From Achromobacter xylosoxidans (GTDB taxonomy: Bacteria; Pseudomonadota; Gammaproteobacteria; Burkholderiales; Burkholderiaceae_B), in contig NZ_CP061008.1 in NCBI RefSeq assembly GCF_014490035.1, positions 2,852,001-2,916,000 of the forward strand: a stretch of 64,000 nucleotides of DNA. The letters run 5' to 3'. The notes below the pieces were generated by a model. The model was not told where the DNA came from. It searched no databases and saw only the letters and a list, made by a program, of their open reading frames with translations. Numbering within the stretch: the stretch's first letter is position 1; the number at the start of each line of letters is the position of its first letter. Of this stretch, positions 17,528 to 25,769 are shown piece after piece. The translations under genes were made by a program, and so were the position numbers.

Positions 17528-18826
17528 GTGGCAGAACAACCCAGCATCACCGTCAGCCCGGAACGCGCCCTGATCGACGTGGCGCGCGAGATCCGCGTGA
17601 GCGGCTTTCCGGCCTATGCCTTCATCACCGTCACGGCCAGCATGACGATGTGCGGCGCGCCATGGCGCTCGCAAGCCGTATTCGTGGCCGGCCACGACGG
17701 CAGCCTGGACCTGGCCCGCGATTGCCCCGTGTCCGGCAGCTATGCCGAGCCCGCGGCCATGGGCATCGTCTGGTCCATGGCTTGCGAGGACGTGGCCAGC
17801 GTGGTGTTCCCGCCGGACCGGACCGAGCCGCTCGTCATCCGCATCGAAGCCAGCGACGGCCGCCAGTCCGCCGCGGCGACCCTGGTGCAGGAATTCCAGG
17901 CCGAAGGCGTCACGCACCGCAGCGTGCGCGAGCAGGTTGGCGGCATGACGCTGTCGGGTGAACTCTATACGCCCGCCGGCCCCGGCCCGCACCCGCTGGT
18001 GATCTACATGAACGGCTCGTCCGGCGGCGTCAACGCGCCGCGCGCGGCGCTGTTCGCGTCCCGTGGCTACCAGTGCCTGGCGCTGGCCATCTTCAACTAC
18101 GAGGGCCGCCCCAAGTACCTGAACGACATGCCGCTGGAGTACTTCGAGCATGTGTTGCGCTGGGCCCGCGCGGAGCTTACGCCGCGCGACGGCTTCGTGG
18201 CCTTGTCCGGCATCAGCCGCGGGGGCGAGACCTCGCTGCTGGTGGCTTCGCATTACCCGGACTTGGTCAGCGCGGTGGTCGCCTACGTGCCGTCGCCGGT
18301 CATGCATGGCGTGGTCAGCGCCGGCGCGCCCGGCACCGGCCGCGACGCGCAGGTCTGGACCAAGGGCGGCGAACCGCTGCCGCATCTGTGGCAGGACAAC
18401 ACCAGCGCCAACTGGGACGCCGCCTACGCGTCCCAGCCGCCGTACCGCCAGACGCACGCCTTCCTCAGCGCCACGCGCGACAGCGCGGCGTTCGAGCGCG
18501 CCCGCATTCCGGTCGAGAACTATCCCGGCCCGGTGCTGCTGGTCAGCGCGTCGGACGACGGCTTCTGGCCCAGCACCGCCTACTCGGAAATCGTCATGCG
18601 GCGGCGCCAGGAACATGGCTTGCCCACGTTCCACCACGTCTGCATGGGCGCGGGCCATCACGTGCACTATCCCTGCCTGCCCGCGACCCTGATCAGCAAG
18701 CCGCACGCCATGTCCGGCCTGCTGCTGGACGCGGGCGGCACGCCCAGCGCCAACGCGGCGGGCAACGAAGGCTCCTATCTGGCGGTGCTGGAGTTCCTGG
18801 GCAGGGTGGGGGGCGTGGCGAAGTAG
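17528..18826 (+). CDS. BAAT/acyl-CoA thioesterase-like alpha/beta hydrolase
   Basis: A 432-residue protein with the two-domain layout of acyl-CoA thioesterases and bile acid-CoA:amino acid N-acyltransferases. An N-terminal beta-sandwich (residues 5-125, ITVSPERALIDVAREIRVSG) is joined to a C-terminal alpha/beta-hydrolase domain. The nucleophile elbow is GISRGG with Ser230, so the thioesterase-type serine is present rather than the cysteine of the acyltransferases. A late Asp (SASDDGFW) and His (GAGHHVHYP) complete a plausible triad. The GTG start follows AAGGAG. It is co-transcribed with the upstream Bug receptor (9-base gap), so it may process what that receptor helps import. Confidence 0.82.
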   Translation: MAEQPSITVSPERALIDVAREIRVSGFPAYAFITVTASMTMCGAPWRSQAVFVAGHDGSLDLARDCPVSGSYAEPAAMGIVWSMACEDVASVVFPPDRTEPLVIRIEASDGRQSAAATLVQEFQAEGVTHRSVREQVGGMTLSGELYTPAGPGPHPLVIYMNGSSGGVNAPRAALFASRGYQCLALAIFNYEGRPKYLNDMPLEYFEHVLRWARAELTPRDGFVALSGISRGGETSLLVASHYPDLVSAVVAYVPSPVMHGVVSAGAPGTGRDAQVWTKGGEPLPHLWQDNTSANWDAAYASQPPYRQTHAFLSATRDSAAFERARIPVENYPGPVLLVSASDDGFWPSTAYSEIVMRRRQEHGLPTFHHVCMGAGHHVHYPCLPATLISKPHAMSGLLLDAGGTPSANAAGNEGSYLAVLEFLGRVGGVAK

Positions 18827-18839
18827 GCGGCCAGGCGGG

Positions 18840-18863
18840 CGGCCGGGCTAGTCCGCCCGGCCG
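18840..18863. terminator. GC-rich hairpin between convergent genes
   Basis: Arms CGGCCGGGC (18840-18848) and GCCCGGCCG (18855-18863) with a 6-base loop lie between the stops of the hydrolase (18826) and the minus-strand Bug gene (18864). No T run follows on either strand, so efficiency is uncertain. Confidence 0.5.
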
Positions 18864-19835
18864 TCATCCGTTGCGCAGCTTCTGTTCCGACACGAACGCC
18901 GACCAGCGCTGCAGCTCGCCGCGTATCAGCCCGGCGAACTCGGCCGGGGTGTTGGCCTGGGCGGCTTCCATGCCCAGGCCGGCAAGCTTTTCGCGCACCT
19001 CGGCGTCGGCCAGGATGGTCTGCATGGCGCCGCTCCATTTGGCGATCAGGTCAGGCGGCGTGCCCGCGGGCGCGACGATTCCCTCCCATTCCTTCAGATT
19101 GAATGCAGGCACCCCGGCCTCGGCCAGCGTGGGCACGCCGGGCAGGGCGGCCATGCCGCCATCGCGCGTGACGGCGAGGGCGCGCAGCTTGCCGGACTGC
19201 GCCAGCGGCACCGCGACGGATGCGGTGGCGAACATGGTCTGCACGTAGCCGCCCATCAGCGCCTGCGCCGCTTCCGCCGGCCCCTTGAACGGCACGTGCA
19301 GCATGTCTATGCCGGCCGCCTGGCAGAAGGCCGCGCCCAGCAGATGGGCAGGCGAGCCATTGCCGCCGGAACCGTAGCTGAGCTTGCCGGGCTGGCGCTT
19401 CGCCTGTTCGACCAGGCCGCGGACGTCGGCGTATTCGCTGCCCGGCGCCACCAGCAGGGCGTTGTACAGCCAGACCAGATTCGCGATCGGCGCGAAGTCG
19501 CCATCCGTGCGGTACGACACCTTGCCGAACAGCGCCGGCAGCACGGTATGCGTCAGGAACATGATGCCCACGGTATAGCCGTCGGGCGCGCTGCGCGCGA
19601 CCGCGTCCAGCCCTATCATGCCGGTCGCGCCGGGCCGGTTCTCGACCACCACCGGCTGGCCCCACAGGCGCTGCAGCCTTTCGCCGATCACGCGCGCCAG
19701 CACGTCGGGCGGGCTGGCCGCGGGCAGCGGCACGATGATGCGTACGGGCTTGTCCGGGTACGCGGCGCGGGCGGCCCAGGGCAGGGTACAGGCCAGGGCG
19801 CCGGACAGGCCCTTCAGTAGCGTGCGGCGGCGCAT
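18864..19835 (-). CDS. Bug (TctC) family receptor protein of the sulfatase cluster
   Basis: A 323-residue periplasmic receptor with a signal peptide beginning MRRRTLLKGLSGALACTLPW and cleaving after ARA (about residue 24). The Bug motifs are PVRIIVPLPAASPPDVLAR, VVVENRPGATG and LHVPFKGPAEAAQALMGG. It is the last gene of a minus-strand unit, sulfatase, cupin, Bug, with only 3 bases between the cupin stop (19839) and its own ATG (19835). Context suggests it captures the sulfatase substrate. It lacks adjacent TctAB genes. Confidence 0.9.
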   Translation of the reverse strand: MRRRTLLKGLSGALACTLPWAARAAYPDKPVRIIVPLPAASPPDVLARVIGERLQRLWGQPVVVENRPGATGMIGLDAVARSAPDGYTVGIMFLTHTVLPALFGKVSYRTDGDFAPIANLVWLYNALLVAPGSEYADVRGLVEQAKRQPGKLSYGSGGNGSPAHLLGAAFCQAAGIDMLHVPFKGPAEAAQALMGGYVQTMFATASVAVPLAQSGKLRALAVTRDGGMAALPGVPTLAEAGVPAFNLKEWEGIVAPAGTPPDLIAKWSGAMQTILADAEVREKLAGLGMEAAQANTPAEFAGLIRGELQRWSAFVSEQKLRNG

Positions 19836-19838
19836 GGT

Positions 19839-20291
19839 TCAGGCCGCGGACGAGACAGGCGGCATGAAGATCACGTCATACTCCGGCGCCACCGCAACGA
19901 CCTCCGCCGGACTCGACATGTTGTGGATGCGCCGGTAGAGCTCCAGCAGCTTGCCCGCGGGCGCGGCCCAGAACAGCGCGGTGGCGGCGACGCCGGAATT
20001 GTTGAAGAAGGCATGCGGCACGCCACGGGGCATGCGCACCAGGTCGCCGGGGCCGGCCGAGGTCTTCTTGCCATCGAGCAGCAGGTCGATGCGGCCGTCC
20101 AGCACGAAGATGTACTCGTCCTGATTGGGATGCACGTGCGGCGGCACGAAGCTCTCTTCCGGAAACGTGGCGTGCCAGGAAATGCTGTCCAGGCTGACCT
20201 GCTTGGGCACGTACACCTGGCCCAGGATGTTCCAGGAGACGCCGTCCAGGCCGGCCTGGGCGCGGGTGATGTCGGGGGTTTCGAGAATCAT
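19839..20291 (-). CDS. Cupin domain protein
   Basis: A 150-residue single-domain cupin (residues 35-115). Metal-binding motif 1 is visible as PPHVHPNQDEYIFVLDG (two His, Glu) and motif 2 as GDLVRMPRGVPHAFFN (His). It could be a small dioxygenase, isomerase or sensor. It sits between sulfatase (10-base gap) and Bug receptor (3-base gap), so it belongs to the same pathway. The substrate is unknown. Confidence 0.85.
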   Translation of the reverse strand: MILETPDITRAQAGLDGVSWNILGQVYVPKQVSLDSISWHATFPEESFVPPHVHPNQDEYIFVLDGRIDLLLDGKKTSAGPGDLVRMPRGVPHAFFNNSGVAATALFWAAPAGKLLELYRRIHNMSSPAEVVAVAPEYDVIFMPPVSSAA

Positions 20292-20301
20292 GCTGCACTC
20301 C

Positions 20302-21984
20302 TCAGGATTGCGACAGCCGATCCAGCGTCGGCTTCACGAGCGGGTTGGATGATGCGAAACGGGGCTTGAACGTCTGCCTGGCGCGGGCCAGGTCGGCTTC
20401 GTCCCAGTAGCCGATCAGGATGCCGCCTTCGGAAATGCGCGGCTGGACTTCAATCGACTCGATGGTGCCGTCGGCCACCGTGGCGCGCTGGCGCGGCTGG
20501 CGGGCCCAGCGGAACAGCAGGTCCTCCATGCGCTTGCGCACCGCCTCGTGCGCGGGCGAGGCGCCCAGGTCGACGAATTCGTTCGGGTCTTCCTGCAGGT
20601 CGTACAGCATTGGCCGGTAGCCTTCGGCCAGCACGTACTTCCAGCGTTCATCGCGCACCATGCGCAGCCAGGCCTGGCGCGCGGGCGTGCCCAACGCGAT
20701 GCGCGAATCCTGGAAGGCGTAGTCGTACTCGCAGATGACGTGGTCGCGCCAATCCGGCGGCGTCTGGCCGAACAGCAGGGGCCGCAGCGAACGGCCGTCC
20801 ATGATGTGCGGCACCGGCACGCCGCCGCAGGCCTCAAGGAAGGTGGGCGCCAGGTCTATCGCCTCGACCATGGCGGCACAGCGCGTGCCGCGGGCGGCGT
20901 CGGCGCGCGGATCCGGGTCATAGACAATCAGCGGCGCGCGGATGACGGGTTCATGGAACAGGTCCTTTTCCCCCATCCAGTGGTCGCCCAGATAGTCGCC
21001 GTGATCGGACGTGAACACGATCATGGTGTTGTCGAACAGGCCGCGCGCCTCCATGAAGCGGAACAGCGCGCCGAGCTGGTCGTCGATCTGCTTGATCAGC
21101 CCCATGTAGCCGGGCATGACCGCCTCGCGCACGCCAGGCTCGGAGAAGGTCGCCGACACGCGATGCTGCATCATCGCCGCATACACCGGATGCGGGTCGG
21201 CGCGTTCGGCCTCCGATCGCACCACCGGCAGCGCGTCCTGCGCGCTGTACATGCCGGCGTAGGGCGCCGGCGCCAGATACGGCCAGTGCGGCTTGATGTA
21301 GGACAGGTGCAGGCACCAGGGCTGCTCGCCCGCCTCGGTGATGAAGTCCATCGCGCGGCGCGTGATGTAGGGCGTTTCCGAATGCTCGTCGGGCACGCGC
21401 GCGGGCAGGTTGGAATACTTCAGGAACCAGCCCGAGCGCACCCTGCCGTCCGTGTCGACCGCGGAATTGGCCCAGCTTTCCCAGGGGTTGTCGCCGCCAT
21501 AACCCTGTGCGCGCAGATAGTCGTTGTAGCGCGGGTCCGGATCGTGGCCCGAATAGGGATGGATGCCGTCGTCGCGCTCGTAGGCGTCGAAGCCGCATTC
21601 GGCAATGCGGCGGCCAATGACGGAGGCAGGGTCTATGCCCAGCCGCGACATGCCGGCCGTGTCGGCGCGCATGTGGGTCTTGCCCACCAGCACCGAGCGC
21701 ACGCCCAAGGGCCGCAGATGGTCGCCTATGGTCATCTCGCCGGCCTTCAGCGGCACGAAGTTCCAGCTGGCCCCGTGCGCATGCACGTAGCGCCCGGTGT
21801 AGTAGCTCATGCGCGACGGGCCGCAAACGGGCGACTGCACGAACGCCCGGTCGAAGATCACGCCGCGCGCGGCCAGCGCGTCCAGATTCGGGGTCTTCAG
21901 CCTGGGATGGCCAAAACAGGAAAGATGGTCGTAGCGCAGCTGGTCGCACATGATGAAGAGAATGTTCTTCACGCCTCGGGTCAT
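20302..21984 (-). CDS. Sulfatase / alkaline-phosphatase-superfamily hydrolase
   Basis: A 560-residue hydrolase of sulfate (or phosphonate/phosphate) esters. The metal-site N terminus is NILFIMCDQLRYDHLSC (Asp14). The formylglycine-type nucleophile site is VCGPSRMSYYTGR with Cys54-Gly-Pro-Ser-Arg58, matching the Cys-X-Pro-Ser-Arg maturation signature. The second metal motif is FTSDHGDYLGDHWMGEKDL. There is no signal peptide, so it acts in the cytoplasm and needs a formylglycine-generating enzyme encoded elsewhere. It is the first gene of the sulfatase-cupin-Bug unit and is transcribed divergently from a LysR gene. Phosphonate monoesterase activity is an alternative within this superfamily. Confidence 0.88.
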   Translation of the reverse strand: MTRGVKNILFIMCDQLRYDHLSCFGHPRLKTPNLDALAARGVIFDRAFVQSPVCGPSRMSYYTGRYVHAHGASWNFVPLKAGEMTIGDHLRPLGVRSVLVGKTHMRADTAGMSRLGIDPASVIGRRIAECGFDAYERDDGIHPYSGHDPDPRYNDYLRAQGYGGDNPWESWANSAVDTDGRVRSGWFLKYSNLPARVPDEHSETPYITRRAMDFITEAGEQPWCLHLSYIKPHWPYLAPAPYAGMYSAQDALPVVRSEAERADPHPVYAAMMQHRVSATFSEPGVREAVMPGYMGLIKQIDDQLGALFRFMEARGLFDNTMIVFTSDHGDYLGDHWMGEKDLFHEPVIRAPLIVYDPDPRADAARGTRCAAMVEAIDLAPTFLEACGGVPVPHIMDGRSLRPLLFGQTPPDWRDHVICEYDYAFQDSRIALGTPARQAWLRMVRDERWKYVLAEGYRPMLYDLQEDPNEFVDLGASPAHEAVRKRMEDLLFRWARQPRQRATVADGTIESIEVQPRISEGGILIGYWDEADLARARQTFKPRFASSNPLVKPTLDRLSQS

Positions 21985-22063
21985 GCTAGGCTCCTGTCTC
22001 CGATGGGCATGCAGGAATTCTATCGACGGCCTGCGCGCGCATCCCTTGAATTGTTTTGATGTC

Positions 22064-22080
22064 GATTACCCCAGGTAATC
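22064..22080. promoter_or_regulatory. LysR-type operator palindrome
   Basis: GATTACC-CCA-GGTAATC is a perfect inverted repeat with 7-bp arms. It contains ATTAC-N5-GTAAT, that is the T-N11-A pattern of LysR binding sites. It lies in the 111-base gap between the divergent sulfatase and LysR genes, 16 bases before the regulator's start codon, and probably serves both activation and autorepression. Confidence 0.7.
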
Positions 22081-22095
22081 GGCCGGAGAGGCGGT

Positions 22096-23001
22096 TTGCG
22101 ACTCCAGCATCTGAACCTGTTGCTCACCCTGGCCCGGACCGGCAGCATGCGCGCCGCCGCGCAGGTGCTGAACGTGTCGCAGCCGGCGTTGACCAAGTCG
22201 CTGCGCCAGCTGGAAGAAGAGGTCGGCGCCGAGCTCGTGGTGCGCACGCCCAAGGGCGTGCGGCTGGCGCAGGCAGGCGAGATCCTCGCGGCACGCGCCG
22301 CGGTCGTCATGCGCGAAATCGAAAAGGCTCGCGAAGACCTGGCCTGGCACCTGCGCGGCGCCGAAGCCCAGGTGACCTTGGGCGTATCGCCCGCGGCCGC
22401 GATCCTGCTGGCGCCGGGCGCGGTGGCGCGCTATGGCGCGCGCTGGCCGCAGGTGCGGCTGCGCGTGCGCGACACGCTGTATCCGCAGGCGCTGGAGCGC
22501 ATCCGTTCCGGCGAACTGGACATGGCGCTGGGGCCGCTGCCCGAGACGGGCGGCGGCGGCGACCTGGCCGTGCAGCCGCTGTTCGAAAGCCAGTCGGTCA
22601 TCGTCGCGCGGGCATCGCATCCGCTGGCAGGCGCGCGGCATCTGAGCGAGCTGGCCGAGGCGGCCTGGGTGCTGACGGGGCCGGCGCAGGGGCCGGGCGA
22701 TCCCAGGGCGCTGTATGCCGACGAAACGCAGGCGCGCGCGTTGCACCTGCAGCTCGAATGCGAGTCTTTTTCCACGCTGCTGGCGTTGATGCCGCAGCTG
22801 GACCTGATCGGCATCATGCCCCAGGGGTTCCTGGACCGCTACGGGCCGACGTTGGGCCTGGTCCGGCTGGCCATCGCCGATCCCTTGCCCAAGACCGTCA
22901 TCTATGTGACGCACCGCGCCGATGCGCCGCTGACCGTGCCGGCGCGCCGCCTGCTGGACGCGCTGCTGGGCGAGGCCGCGCAGCTGGCTGCCCACCCCTG
23001 A
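22096..23001 (+). CDS. LysR-family transcriptional regulator
   Basis: A 301-residue regulator. The winged helix-turn-helix is at residues 1-60 (MRAAAQVLNVSQPALTKSLR, about 18-37) and a LysR substrate-binding domain fills residues 85-295. The start is a TTG at 22096, supported by the alignment of the first residues (MRLQHLNLLLTLARTGSM) with the family N terminus. It is divergent from the sulfatase-cupin-Bug unit over a LysR-box palindrome and upstream of the FAD monooxygenase, and most likely controls this island in response to a pathway intermediate. Confidence 0.88.
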   Translation: MRLQHLNLLLTLARTGSMRAAAQVLNVSQPALTKSLRQLEEEVGAELVVRTPKGVRLAQAGEILAARAAVVMREIEKAREDLAWHLRGAEAQVTLGVSPAAAILLAPGAVARYGARWPQVRLRVRDTLYPQALERIRSGELDMALGPLPETGGGGDLAVQPLFESQSVIVARASHPLAGARHLSELAEAAWVLTGPAQGPGDPRALYADETQARALHLQLECESFSTLLALMPQLDLIGIMPQGFLDRYGPTLGLVRLAIADPLPKTVIYVTHRADAPLTVPARRLLDALLGEAAQLAAHP

Positions 23002-23025
23002 GCCGTAACGGATCGGTCCAAACGG

Positions 23026-23068
23026 TTGAGGCGCGCCGCAGACGCCATGCCAGCGGCGTAAGCCTCAA
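23026..23068 (+). terminator. Two-tier hairpin between the LysR and monooxygenase genes
   Basis: Outer arms TTGAGGC (23026-23032) and GCCTCAA (23062-23068) enclose inner arms CGCCGC (23034-23039) and GCGGCG (23053-23058). A run TTATTTTTTT (to about 23106) follows 30 bases later. It may terminate the LysR transcript or act as a leader structure for the monooxygenase mRNA. Confidence 0.45.
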
Positions 23069-23160
23069 TATCTTTGACGGTTGGCCATGCGCGGCCTTAT
23101 TTTTTTGGATTCCTGCCGAGGCGCAATCCACGCCGCCTCGACATTCTCCAAGGCGACATC

Positions 23161-24744
23161 ATGGTGATTGCAACGACAGTCCTGGTGGTGGGCGCCGGTC
23201 CGGCGGGCCTGCTCACCGCCGCCGAGCTGCAACGGCGCGGCGTCCAATGCCTGTTGATCGATGCGCACGAGCGGCCGCTGGAATGGGACCGCGCAACCGT
23301 GGTCCATCCCCGCTCGCTGGAGATCTTCGACTCGCTGGGCATCGTCGAGCCGCTGCTGGCCGCGGGTGTGAAGCAGCGCGGCGCGCGCATCCATGCCGAC
23401 GGCAAGGTGCTGGGCGAGATCGACCTGGACCTTTGCGGCAGCCGCTACCCCTACAACATCGGGATTTCGGAAGAGGTCACCGAGTCCATCCTCGCCGATT
23501 ATCTGGCCAGCCACGGCGGCAGCGTGCAGCGGGCCAGCAAGCTGGTGGACCTGCAGGAACGGCCGGACGGCATGCTGGCCAGGATCGAACGGCCGGACGG
23601 CGATATCGAAGTGCTGGCCGAGTGGGTGATAGGCTGCGACGGCCACCACAGCACGGTGCGCGAACTGGCCGGCATCGAACAGGACGGCCACGACATCAGC
23701 CAGCCTTGGGCGGTGTTCGATGCCGCAATCAGCGGCTGGCCCGAGATTTTCGAGGCCAACTACGCCTACCTGGACCGGACCCCGGTGATCCTGACGGCGC
23801 TGCCAGGCCAGCGCTGGCGCGTGTACCTGCGGCCCAGCGCCGAAGATTCCGATCTGGTGGCCGATGCCTTGTCCACGTTGCGGCGCTATCTGCCCCAGGC
23901 CAATTTCGAAGACGTGGCCCACCCGGCGCGCTTCCGTTGCTACACCAAAGTCGCGCGGCAATTCCGGGCCGGCCGCATCCTGCTGGCCGGGGACGCCGCG
24001 CATACCTGCAGCCCGGCCCAGGGCCATGGCATGAATAGCGGCCTGCACGACGCCGTCAACCTGGCCTGGAAGCTTGCGCTGGTCTGCGGCGGGCAGTGCT
24101 CGGATTGGCTGCTCGACAGCTACCAGGCGGAGCGCCGGCCGGCCGCGCAGCGCGTGCTGGCATCGGGCGACGAGGCCGAGAGCGCCCAATTGGCCACGGA
24201 CCCCGACGTGCTGCGCGAGCGCAATGCCGCCATCCGCAAAGCCTTCGAGGACGGCGCCTCGCAGCATCACGAGGCGGTGGCCGAGGCGGAGCTGGACATC
24301 GACTACCGCGATTCGCCCATCGTCATGGGAGACCGGCACGATCCGGTTTCGCCCGGCCAGCGGCTGCCGGACCAGATCCCGATCCGCCTTGCGGCGGGCG
24401 GCGCGGGGATGCTGCACGAACGCACCCACCGCAAGGGCCATACGGTCTTCATCCTGGGCGGTCCGCGGACGTCCGCGGACGCGCTCGCCCAGGTCCGCGC
24501 CGCAATCGAACCGCTATCCGACGGCGCCATCATCGAGGCCGTGGTCGCCTTGACGGCGAACGGCGATATCGGCGGCGTGGACGGTTATCTGGATCTCTCG
24601 ATGGCCGGCAGGCTGGGCGTGCGGCATATCCTGGTGCTGGCCGTCAGGGCGGACGGCCATGTCGGGCTGCGCTCGGAAGAGCGCCACGCGGAGACCCTGG
24701 GGGCTTACGTAGCGCGGCTGCGCACGCCTGCGCCGGCATCCTGA
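23161..24744 (+). CDS. FAD-dependent aromatic monooxygenase (PheA/TfdB-like)
   Basis: A 527-residue class A flavoprotein hydroxylase. Three family fingerprints are present: dinucleotide fold VVGAGPAGLLTAAELQRRG, the DG motif VIGCDGHHSTVREL, and the GD motif LLAGDAAHTCSPAQGHGMNS. A C-terminal thioredoxin-like domain (about residues 390-525) is typical of phenol hydroxylase-type members. The frame is open for 29 codons upstream, but ATG 23161 has an AAGG Shine-Dalgarno and opens directly into the FAD motif. It would insert an oxygen atom into an aromatic ring using NAD(P)H. Next to the LysR gene, it may act on the product released by the sulfatase. Its last 40 bases overlap the convergent DUF4105 gene. 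Confidence 0.88.
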   Translation: MVIATTVLVVGAGPAGLLTAAELQRRGVQCLLIDAHERPLEWDRATVVHPRSLEIFDSLGIVEPLLAAGVKQRGARIHADGKVLGEIDLDLCGSRYPYNIGISEEVTESILADYLASHGGSVQRASKLVDLQERPDGMLARIERPDGDIEVLAEWVIGCDGHHSTVRELAGIEQDGHDISQPWAVFDAAISGWPEIFEANYAYLDRTPVILTALPGQRWRVYLRPSAEDSDLVADALSTLRRYLPQANFEDVAHPARFRCYTKVARQFRAGRILLAGDAAHTCSPAQGHGMNSGLHDAVNLAWKLALVCGGQCSDWLLDSYQAERRPAAQRVLASGDEAESAQLATDPDVLRERNAAIRKAFEDGASQHHEAVAEAELDIDYRDSPIVMGDRHDPVSPGQRLPDQIPIRLAAGGAGMLHERTHRKGHTVFILGGPRTSADALAQVRAAIEPLSDGAIIEAVVALTANGDIGGVDGYLDLSMAGRLGVRHILVLAVRADGHVGLRSEERHAETLGAYVARLRTPAPAS

Positions 24745-25742
24745 TCGGGGGCGGGCGCCTGCGCCACGCCCGGCACGCCGCGCCGGATGTTGCGCGAGAA
24801 TTCGGCCGCATCCACGGTGGCGCGGGCGCGCTGCGTGTAATGGCCCGCCTGCCGGTAGGCCTGCGGACTGTCCGCGCCTGCGAGGGCGTCCAGGCGGTAC
24901 AGGTACTCGGGCAGATAACCGGAGAACAGCACGCGGTAATCGAGCGGCAGCCCCGGCACGATCTGGTCGGCCAACCGGTACACGATGGTGGTGCAGTTGC
25001 CCGTCAGCGTGTTGTAGAAGCGCGGCTTGTCCGCCAACCGGGTGGCGGTGTCCACATAGGACAGGAACAGCTTGCGGGCCGCGCCCTCTGGCATGTGCAC
25101 GCGGTACAGATAGCCTTCCTCGCCGCGCACATTGGTGCGCACGCGCAGGCTGTCTTCCTCGGTCGAGGCCAGCACGGACAGCTCGTACTGGCGGAAGAAG
25201 CCGCCGATTTCCGAGAACTCGTCGTGCAGCTTGCGGCGGATCTCCACCGAGAACACCACGTATTGGCCGTCGCTGAAGCCGAACGACACCAGGGCGTGGG
25301 CGATGGCGGGCCGGCCCCAATAGGACAGCGCCAGGTCCACCGAGGCGAGGCGCGACAGATCGTAGCGGCGGGTCTCCCAACGCACGTCGTAGTCCGTGCG
25401 CGTGCGCCAGTCGAAATTGCGCACGTTGCGCAAGGTGACGATGTCGCCCTCGATGGTGCCTTGCGTCTGGCGCTCCACTTCCGGCATCCACTGACGGTCG
25501 TTGGACGGACGCACCCCCAGCCGCCACCAGGCCAACAGCGCCAGCAGCAGAACGCCGAACAGCCAGGCAGGCCAGGACTCTCCGATAGACAGTCCGACCA
25601 GCGCGGCGGCCGCGAGCGCGAGCCATGCCGCCGGCAGGACGGCGCGCGCGCGGCCGGGGAACGGAGACTGGAACCAGAGCGCCGCCGCGCCCCAGGCCGC
25701 GCCGGCCACGATGGCCACTCCGCCTACGATCTGCGCAATCAT
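24705..25742 (-). CDS. DUF4105 (Lnb N-terminal domain-like) membrane protein
   Basis: A 345-residue protein with two or three N-terminal membrane helices (residues 3-24, 35-52 and 58-74) and a periplasmic DUF4105 domain (about 90-315). The segments LFLSYVDTATRLADKPRFYN, NTLTGNCTTIVYRLADQI and FSGYLPEYLYRLDAL are characteristic. His149 (AIAHALVSFGF) precedes Cys250 (GNCTT), an order seen in circularly permuted papain-like folds, so a hydrolase is possible. The downstream minus-strand neighbour arrangement with the next gene (27 bases apart) suggests an operon. The family's function is unknown. Confidence 0.82.
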   Translation of the reverse strand: MIAQIVGGVAIVAGAAWGAAALWFQSPFPGRARAVLPAAWLALAAAALVGLSIGESWPAWLFGVLLLALLAWWRLGVRPSNDRQWMPEVERQTQGTIEGDIVTLRNVRNFDWRTRTDYDVRWETRRYDLSRLASVDLALSYWGRPAIAHALVSFGFSDGQYVVFSVEIRRKLHDEFSEIGGFFRQYELSVLASTEEDSLRVRTNVRGEEGYLYRVHMPEGAARKLFLSYVDTATRLADKPRFYNTLTGNCTTIVYRLADQIVPGLPLDYRVLFSGYLPEYLYRLDALAGADSPQAYRQAGHYTQRARATVDAAEFSRNIRRGVPGVAQAPAPDQDAGAGVRSRAT

Positions 25743-25769
25743 GGCGTCTTCATGCGCGTTGCGGGGCCG

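Noticed and set aside
16382..18706. A 774-residue minus-strand frame across the Bug and BAAT-like genes
   Set aside because: It spans two genuine genes and their junction and has shadow-like composition.
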